A stretch of DNA of 23,278 nt from Bacillota bacterium (lineage in GTDB: Bacteria; Bacillota; Clostridia; Christensenellales; Aristaeellaceae). Below are positions 18,550 through 23,278 of this stretch, one piece after another. The stretch's first letter is position 1. Each line of letters opens with the position of its first letter. The notes beneath the pieces are model-generated. The model was not told the DNA's origin and made no database searches. It saw only the letters and a program-made list of their open reading frames with translations. The position numbers and the translations under genes were made by a program. Where the stretch lies: assembly GCA_009787135.1 (NCBI GenBank), contig WRGP01000248.1, forward strand, positions 1-23,278, given 5' to 3'.

Positions 18550-18632
18550 AAAACCCCTCCGTTCAAGTTCCTTTGGATACCTGACGACAGCAGGGAAACG
18601 AAGAACCCTGTCCGGTTCATAGGATACCGGCT
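18550..18632 (-). promoter_or_regulatory. Structured 5' leader of panT-coaX, candidate riboswitch or attenuator
   Basis: The predicted transcript has about 83 bases before the GTG start. Within it CCGGT...ACCGG can pair, CAGGG...CCCTG forms a second hairpin, and CCTG...CAGG a third that shares bases with the second. GAACC...GGTTC offers an alternative pairing exclusive with the first. GGTATCC occurs twice. Mutually exclusive stems ahead of vitamin genes suggest regulation by RNA structure; I do not recognise a known consensus with certainty. Confidence 0.4.
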
Positions 18633-18638
18633 TGGATC

Positions 18639-18667
18639 AGTATACAAAAGAAGAGAGGGTTTGTAAA
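18639..18667 (-). promoter_or_regulatory. Promoter of the panT-coaX operon
   Basis: Minus strand: TTTACA (18667-18662), 17-base spacer, TATACT (18644-18639). Two mismatches to consensus overall with optimal spacing. Confidence 0.7.
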
Positions 18668-18729
18668 GAGAAAGCCAAAGGAAAGACGGAAGAGGAAATC
18701 ACAAGGAAGTCGCAGCGCTATTCTATCAG

Positions 18730-18753
18730 GGGGGGCAACAGACAGCGCCCCCC
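18730..18753. terminator. Strong GC hairpin after the AI-2E-family gene
   Basis: GGGGGGC (18730-18736) pairs with GCCCCCC (18747-18753) around AACAGACAGC, 9 bases beyond the stop of the minus-strand permease. On the minus strand no T run follows, so termination would not be canonical. The hairpin lies between the permease stop and the panT promoter and may insulate the two. Confidence 0.45.
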
Positions 18754-18762
18754 TGGACTTTT

Positions 18763-19932
18763 CTACTTGTTTTCCGACGCAAGTTTCTCCGCACGCCGTG
18801 CTTCATTCCGCCTCTCCACCGCGTCGCGCAGCAGCGTATACAAAAGCGACGCTACCGGCACGCTGATGAGCATGCCCAAGATGCCCGCCATGTTGCCGCC
18901 AAGCATCACCGCGGTGAGCACCCATAGACCAGGCAGCGCGACCCGCTTGCCCACCACATGCGGATAAATAAGGTTATTTTCCACCTGCTGCAAAACAAAC
19001 ATAAAGACAATGAACCAAAAGGCCTGCAAAGCGCCTTGGTTTATCAAAATCAGGAGAGCGCCTACGACCAAGCCCACCAGCGCGCCGAAAATAGGGATGA
19101 ACGCCGTGACGCCCACCAGCGCGGACACCATAGGCGCGTAAGGGAATCTTAAAATTTGCATACCGAACAAACAGAGCCCGCCCAAAATGGCGGCTTCCAT
19201 AAACTGGCCGGTGAGAAAGCTGCAGAAGATGCGGTGGCTGAGCCTGCCAATGTCAAGCAGGGTATCCACCCGCTTTTCTGGCAGATAGGCGTACAGCACA
19301 CGCTGTACCTGTGCGGAAAGCTTCTCTTTTTGACTCAATACATATACAGCCACCACAAACCCCGCCACGGTATTGAAAATGCCGGAGAAGATGGAAGAGG
19401 CCATGGAAAAGGTGCCCGCGAGCATACCATCCGCGCTCTTCTGAAGCCACTCAAGCACAGCGTCGCCAATCTTCACCCAATCAAGCCGAGGCATGTTCAC
19501 CGCGTCCAGCGAGCGCCCATACCGCTCCATCACGCCCGTCATCCACTCATTTAGCCCTTCCAGAAAGAGCGGCGCCTGTTCTCCCAACTCCACAAACGTC
19601 CCTACCAATTCTGGTATCACCATGAATATTACGGAGAAGAGGATACCGATAGCGATGAACATGGTCAGCAGCAACGCCAAGGGCCGGCGCATACGCTCCC
19701 ATCGGCCGCTCAAGCGCGCGTTCAGCGGACGGAACAGGCGCGTCTCTATAAAGCGCATGAGCGCACCCAAGATGAACGCAATGCTCAGTCCAACCACGAA
19801 GAACGCGATCATTCGCAGGGCAGCGCCCAGCGCGGTCCATACGGTGCCGATGTTCCACACCACGGCCAGCATCATGATCGCAAAGGCCACGATGATCACA
19901 ATCGCCCGTACATTCCTCCGGCTCAGTTCCAT
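18763..19932 (-). CDS. AI-2E family transporter (PerM/UPF0118)
   Basis: A 389-residue polytopic membrane protein. It has an N-terminal pair of hydrophobic helices (IVIIVAFAIMMLAVVWNIG), a middle amphipathic region (about 115-185), and a C-terminal membrane domain with GVTAFIPIFGALVGLVVGAL, LQQVENNLIYPHVVGK and GILGMLISVPVASLLYTLLR, the family signatures. Some relatives export autoinducer-2 and others act as Na+/H+ antiporters or general exporters, so the substrate is open. ATG 19932 has GGAGG four bases upstream, and a TATACT -10 box lies at 19969-19964 with a poor -35. The basic C-terminal tail (AVERRNEARRAEKL) is probably cytosolic. Confidence 0.93.
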   Translation of the reverse strand: MELSRRNVRAIVIIVAFAIMMLAVVWNIGTVWTALGAALRMIAFFVVGLSIAFILGALMRFIETRLFRPLNARLSGRWERMRRPLALLLTMFIAIGILFSVIFMVIPELVGTFVELGEQAPLFLEGLNEWMTGVMERYGRSLDAVNMPRLDWVKIGDAVLEWLQKSADGMLAGTFSMASSIFSGIFNTVAGFVVAVYVLSQKEKLSAQVQRVLYAYLPEKRVDTLLDIGRLSHRIFCSFLTGQFMEAAILGGLCLFGMQILRFPYAPMVSALVGVTAFIPIFGALVGLVVGALLILINQGALQAFWFIVFMFVLQQVENNLIYPHVVGKRVALPGLWVLTAVMLGGNMAGILGMLISVPVASLLYTLLRDAVERRNEARRAEKLASENK

Positions 19933-20009
19933 AGCGCCTCCGTTGCTTGCATAGGATGACGCTAGTATACTTCCGCGAGGGGAAGCTTACTCATTAGGAG
20001 GTCACATCG

Positions 20010-20432
20010 CTATTCAACGATAAAATCTTCCGAATGAAAGTCGGTATAATAACGCCCTGCATGCGCCGTAAACTTGAGAACGCAATAATCGGGATCCGTG
20101 ACACCCTTCGCGTAATACGTCGTGTCACCCTCCCGCCAAATCATCTCCTTGCTTGCCGCGTCCTCCAACACCTCCATCGTGCCCTTCAGCATCACGCCGC
20201 GAAAAAACCGTTTGTCACAGAAATAAATGCAGGCCAGTGGGTTTTTGCGGTATTGCGCCACCCGCATGGAGGAAGTATTGGTCGAAAAAAAGAAGGTTTT
20301 GATGCCCTCGCGCTTTCTTGGCGGCAGCATGGCCTTTGTGTTTGGGCATCCATCGCCATCCACCGAGCTTAGGAAGGAAACGCTTTGCTTGTCAACCAAA
20401 TTGCCTATCGTCTGTTCCGCGTCTTTCATCAT
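20010..20432 (-). CDS. Pyridoxamine 5'-phosphate oxidase-fold flavin/heme-binding protein
   Basis: A 140-residue split-barrel protein: VDKQSVSFLSSVDGDGCPNT at the start, TFFFSTNTSSMRVAQYRKNP (flavin phosphate contact region), LACIYFCDKRFFRGVMLKGT, and a C-terminal FTAHAGRYYTDFHSEDF. The family binds FMN, F420 or heme and covers many small reductases or scavengers; real pyridoxamine phosphate oxidase is longer. The start at ATG 20432 has GGGAGG eight bases upstream; a second ATG three bases later is less well placed. It lies downstream of an HxlR redox-type regulator, with a long palindrome between them, which suggests regulation by that protein. Confidence 0.9.
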   Translation of the reverse strand: MMKDAEQTIGNLVDKQSVSFLSSVDGDGCPNTKAMLPPRKREGIKTFFFSTNTSSMRVAQYRKNPLACIYFCDKRFFRGVMLKGTMEVLEDAASKEMIWREGDTTYYAKGVTDPDYCVLKFTAHAGRYYTDFHSEDFIVE

Positions 20433-20483
20433 GCTATAAGCCTCCCAAAACTTTTCTTGCGTTCATCTTACAGTATGGGCCCC

Positions 20484-20520
20484 AAAAAGTATAGTACCCA
20501 CATTTTTGTGGGTACTATAC
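20484..20520 (-). terminator. Perfect 14-bp palindrome with T5 tail: hxlR terminator and/or HxlR operator
   Basis: GTATAGTACCCACA (20489-20502) and TGTGGGTACTATAC (20507-20520) are perfect reverse complements around TTTT. On the minus strand the stem is followed immediately by TTTTT (20488-20484), and it starts seven bases after the HxlR stop, which fits an intrinsic terminator. The same symmetry, with GTAC-containing half sites just upstream of the next gene, also fits an operator bound by a dimeric HxlR repressor. Confidence 0.7.
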
Positions 20521-20527
20521 AGGGGCA

Positions 20528-20860
20528 CTATTCGATAAAACCGTTCTCTTTTATGAGGTCCGCACCAACCCCCTGCAGAATCGTAATGGCTTCCAACAGC
20601 TTATGGCCGCGATCGGTCAAATCATACTCGACCCTCAGCGGATACTCCACAAAGGATCGTTTGGCGACAATGCCGTACGCGAGCAACTCTTTAAGCTGCT
20701 CCAGCAGCATCTTTTGCGTGATCCCTTTGATATCCTTTTCAAGCCGGGACAAGGACATCGTTCCTTTGCCAAGCTGCCACAAAATGATGGGCTTCCATTT
20801 GCCCTTGGTAACATCGTGAGCCAATTCCAGCGGGCAGGTATAGGCATCGCGGATTTTCAT
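20528..20860 (-). CDS. HxlR-family winged-helix transcriptional regulator
   Basis: A 110-residue DNA-binding protein. CPLELAHDVTKGKWKPIILW carries the family cysteine (redox-sensitive in some members, such as YodB or HypR) and the KGKW signature. SLSRLEKDIKGITQKMLLEQ is the recognition region, and YPLRVEYDLTDRGHKLLEAI is the wing and dimerisation helix. I chose ATG 20860, six bases after GGAGG; the longer frame to 20884 has no ribosome site. It lies 26 bases after the glutamine synthetase stop, on the same strand, and ahead of the PNPOx-fold gene, its likely target. Confidence 0.93.
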   Translation of the reverse strand: MKIRDAYTCPLELAHDVTKGKWKPIILWQLGKGTMSLSRLEKDIKGITQKMLLEQLKELLAYGIVAKRSFVEYPLRVEYDLTDRGHKLLEAITILQGVGADLIKENGFIE

Positions 20861-20886
20861 TCGATCCCTCCAGGCCGAAAACAACG

Positions 20887-22980
20887 TTACAGGCTAAACA
20901 GCAAATCCGCGTACGTGGGATAGGGTTGATATTCCGCGGCCAAGTGCGGCTCAATCTCATCGGCCACGGCCCGAAGGCGCGCCATCGCGGGCAGCACCTT
21001 GTCACGGCAATATGCCGCGGCACGCTGCGCCTCCGCGTGCTCCCGGCCTTCGGCCACCGCCTCATCAAGCGCCACAATCTGCCGGTACAGCCCGTCGCAA
21101 AGCTTCGAGAGCAGGGCGATGGTATTCTCCTCCGGCTCTGTGCTGAGCTTTTCAGACACGGCGCGTTTTTTCAGCGCCACGTCGCATAGCGCTTCCGTAT
21201 ACTTTTCAGCCGCCGGCAGGATCGCCTGGCGCGCCATATCCAGCATGGTCAGCGCCTCGATATGGATTGCCTTCCCATAGTTTTCGAGCAAGATCTCCTG
21301 GCGCGAACGCATTTCCGTCGGGGTGAACACATGATGCTTTTCAAACAGCGCGATGTTCTTTTCGTTTACAAAGCACGTCAGCGCGTCGGCGCTCGTTTTT
21401 AGGCTCAGCAGCCCGCGCCGCTCGGCTTCCTCCACCCACTCTGCGGCATAGTTGTTTCCGTTGAACAGAATGCGCTTGTGCCTCAGGATGCTGTCATGGA
21501 TGAGCTTGCGAACCGTGGCCTGCACGTCTGCGGCTTCCTCCAGCGCGTCGGCAAAGGCACAAAACGATTCGGCCACAATGGTGTTAAGGATTATATTGGG
21601 TTCCGCCACGGATTGCGGCGCGCCCAGCATGCGAAACTCGAACTTGTTGCCCGTGAACGCAAAGGGGGAAGTGCGGTTGCGGTCGGTCGTATCCTGCGCG
21701 AAGTGCGGCAGCACACGCACGCCGGTTTCCACCTCGCTTTGACCGCCCGTGTCATAAGCGCCGCCCTGTTCGATGGAGGTGAGAATGGCCGTCAGCTCAT
21801 CGCCCAGAAACATGGATACAATGGCCGGCGGCGCCTCATGAGTGCCCAGCCGGTGATCGTTGCCCGCCCCGGCGATGGAAACGCGCAAAAGATCCTGATG
21901 CTCATCCACCGCTTTGATAACCGCGCTGAGCACGAGCAAAAACTGCGCGTTGTGGTGTGGCGACTTGCCCGGTTCCAGCAAATTCTGTCCCTCGTCAGTC
22001 GCCAAGGACCAGTTGTTGTGTTTTCCGCTTCCGTTGACGCCCGCGAAAGGCTTCTCATGAAGCAAGCACGCCAGCCCATGGCGCTCCGCCACCTTTTTGA
22101 GCATTTCCATGATGAGCTGGTTGTGGTCCGTGGCGATATTCGCCGTGGTATAGACGGACGCCAGCTCATGTTGGGCCGGCGCCGTTTCATTGTGCTCCGT
22201 CTTAGCCGGCACGCCCAGCTTCCAAAGCTCCTCGTCCAGCTCGCGCATAAACGAAGCCACGCGCGGCTTGATGCTGCCAAAGTAATGGTCTCCCATCTCT
22301 TGGCCCTTGGGAGGCCTGGCGCCAAAGAGCGTGCGCCCCGTGAACACGAGGTCTTTGCGCTTCCGGAACATCGCCTTGTCCAGCAGGAAATACTCCTGCT
22401 CCGCGCCCACCATGGGGATGACGTTCTTGACCGTCTGGTTGCCCAGCACGCGCAGCACGCGCAGCGCCTGACGATTTAACGCTTCCATAGAGCGGAGCAG
22501 CGGCGTCTTTTTATCCAGCGCCTGGCCCGTATAGGAACAAAACGCCGTGGGGATGTACAGCGTGGCGTCTTTCAAAAAGGCGTAAGAGGTAGGATCCCAT
22601 GCCGTATAGCCGCGCGCCTCAAAGGTCGCGCGAAGGCCGCCGGAGGGAAAGCTGGAGGCGTCCGGCTCGCCGCGCAGGAGCTCTTTGCCGGAAAACTCCA
22701 AAATGATACGGTCATGCCCGTCCGGCTTGATGAAGCTGTCGTGCTTCTCCGCCGTGATGCCTGTCATGGGCTGGAACCAGTGCGTATAGTGCGTGGCGCC
22801 GCGCTCCACGGCCCATTCCTTCATCGCGTTCGCGACCGCGTCAGCAATCTGCGGAGCGAGGGAGCGGCCGTTTTGCATGGTCTTTTGAAGCGCCTGATAA
22901 ACCTCCTCCGGCAGTTTCTCGCGCATGGCCTGGTCGCCAAAGACCATGCTTCCGAAGGTTTCGATGATCCTGTTTTTCAT
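20887..22980 (-). CDS. glnN: Glutamine synthetase type III
   Basis: A 697-residue cytosolic enzyme, the large dodecameric GSIII class found in Bacteroides, cyanobacteria and some Clostridia. It makes glutamine from glutamate, ammonia and ATP. The N-terminus (MKNRIIETFGSMVFGDQAMR) and length are typical. The catalytic core shows VGAEQEYFLLD (metal ligands), EHNETAPAQHELASVYTTAN, AGVNGSGKHNNWSLAT and GNKFEFRMLGAPQSVAEPN. The start at ATG 22980 has GAGGAG seven bases upstream; the frame continues to 23085, but the promoter at 23009-23037 makes that extension impossible. It stands alone, without visible glnR, amtB or PII genes in the window. Confidence 0.97.
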   Translation of the reverse strand: MKNRIIETFGSMVFGDQAMREKLPEEVYQALQKTMQNGRSLAPQIADAVANAMKEWAVERGATHYTHWFQPMTGITAEKHDSFIKPDGHDRIILEFSGKELLRGEPDASSFPSGGLRATFEARGYTAWDPTSYAFLKDATLYIPTAFCSYTGQALDKKTPLLRSMEALNRQALRVLRVLGNQTVKNVIPMVGAEQEYFLLDKAMFRKRKDLVFTGRTLFGARPPKGQEMGDHYFGSIKPRVASFMRELDEELWKLGVPAKTEHNETAPAQHELASVYTTANIATDHNQLIMEMLKKVAERHGLACLLHEKPFAGVNGSGKHNNWSLATDEGQNLLEPGKSPHHNAQFLLVLSAVIKAVDEHQDLLRVSIAGAGNDHRLGTHEAPPAIVSMFLGDELTAILTSIEQGGAYDTGGQSEVETGVRVLPHFAQDTTDRNRTSPFAFTGNKFEFRMLGAPQSVAEPNIILNTIVAESFCAFADALEEAADVQATVRKLIHDSILRHKRILFNGNNYAAEWVEEAERRGLLSLKTSADALTCFVNEKNIALFEKHHVFTPTEMRSRQEILLENYGKAIHIEALTMLDMARQAILPAAEKYTEALCDVALKKRAVSEKLSTEPEENTIALLSKLCDGLYRQIVALDEAVAEGREHAEAQRAAAYCRDKVLPAMARLRAVADEIEPHLAAEYQPYPTYADLLFSL

Positions 22981-23008
22981 AGCCACACTCCTCATCTTGG
23001 TAATTGGC

Positions 23009-23037
23009 AGTATAGCGTGGGGGGTGGCGTTCGTCAA
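23009..23037 (-). promoter_or_regulatory. glnN promoter
   Basis: Minus strand: TTGACG (23037-23032), 17-base spacer, TATACT (23014-23009), about 29 bases upstream of the ATG. Near-consensus, so glnN is probably well expressed unless repressed. Confidence 0.7.
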
Positions 23038-23046
23038 GACGGTTGC

Positions 23047-23063
23047 GCGCGTGCGGCACGCGC
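23047..23063. promoter_or_regulatory. Palindrome upstream of the glnN -35 box
   Basis: GCGCGTGC and GCACGCGC flank one G, a perfect 8+1+8 palindrome centred 18 bases upstream of the -35 box. The position suits an activator or a repressor. GC-rich palindromes arise easily here, so the assignment is weak. Confidence 0.3.
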
Positions 23064-23202
23064 AGGGATGCGCGGTGAACTTCACAGGTTGCTTTACGAG
23101 CGGCCAAAGGTTGGTGAAAATTTCAACACGATTGCGCGCGGACTTTCATTGGGTTTTCCGTTGCGCATGCGCATGCGGTCGCCCCGGCGTTTTCATCATT
23201 GC

Positions 23203-23231
23203 TTGCAATGCATGGCGCCTTGATATATAAT
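23203..23231 (+). promoter_or_regulatory. Plus-strand promoter for a gene beyond the right edge
   Basis: TTGCAA (23203-23208), 17-base spacer, perfect TATAAT (23226-23231). Transcription would begin near 23238 and leave the window. No start codon with a ribosome site is visible in the remaining 40 bases, so the gene itself lies outside, divergent from glnN. Confidence 0.6.
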
Positions 23232-23278
23232 CCCATCTTTGACAGTTAGCGTGCAAACAACGCGCCGAAACCCTTGAA

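Noticed and set aside
21478..22479. A 333-codon plus-strand frame inside glnN
   Set aside because: Antisense to the conserved catalytic core of glutamine synthetase, with composition typical of a shadow frame.

Overview
The window looks like the chromosome of a GC-rich, probably anaerobic Bacillota (Clostridia) bacterium, perhaps from the Christensenellales or a related gut or rumen lineage. This is inferred from gene content, not from a marker gene. Pointers are pyruvate phosphate dikinase, the large type III glutamine synthetase, a type III pantothenate kinase (CoaX) next to an ECF-type S component, a ThiI without rhodanese domain paired with a dedicated cysteine desulfurase, strong AGGAGG ribosome sites and sigma-A-like promoters. 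No rRNA, tRNA, CRISPR array, transposase or integrase was seen.

Layout. Positions 1-2922 (minus) hold the N-terminal part of a large secreted RHS/DNRLRE-type surface protein that leaves the left edge; its frame appears broken near 151-155. A gene-free stretch (2923-3461) carries four back-to-back hairpins. Next come ppdK (minus) and, divergently, an RpiR/SIS regulator overlapping a HI0933-type flavoprotein gene (plus). From about 8365 to 10740 the DNA is more AT-rich and accessory in character: an iron-containing alcohol dehydrogenase, a short XRE regulator, the C-terminal stub of a second XRE regulator, a ribbon-helix-helix protein with a TTG start, and a 5'-truncated 2'-5' RNA ligase-like fragment.

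Positions 10829-13711 (minus) form a tight operon: DUF6106-like membrane protein, cysteine desulfurase, ThiI. The last two form the sulfur relay for 4-thiouridine in tRNA. Divergent from it, 13853-17005 (plus) is a three-gene envelope cluster of unknown function: a zinc-ribbon/one-TM/large ectodomain protein resembling TcaA/YvbJ in architecture, a secreted triple SH3-like protein, and a small cytosolic coiled-coil/zinc-ribbon protein. A cupin remnant separates it from a two-gene pantothenate unit (putative panT-coaX), which has a strong promoter and a structured leader of about 80 nt. Then follow an AI-2E/PerM-family permease, a pyridoxamine-phosphate-oxidase-fold protein, an HxlR regulator with a long perfect palindrome between these two, and glutamine synthetase III with a clear promoter. 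A near-consensus plus-strand promoter at 23203-23231 points out of the right edge.

Most genes are ordinary housekeeping or metabolic genes. The parts least explained by known biology are the hairpin array at 3235-3358, the zinc-ribbon/SH3 envelope cluster, the panT-coaX leader, and the cluster of gene remnants at 9.6-10.7 kb.
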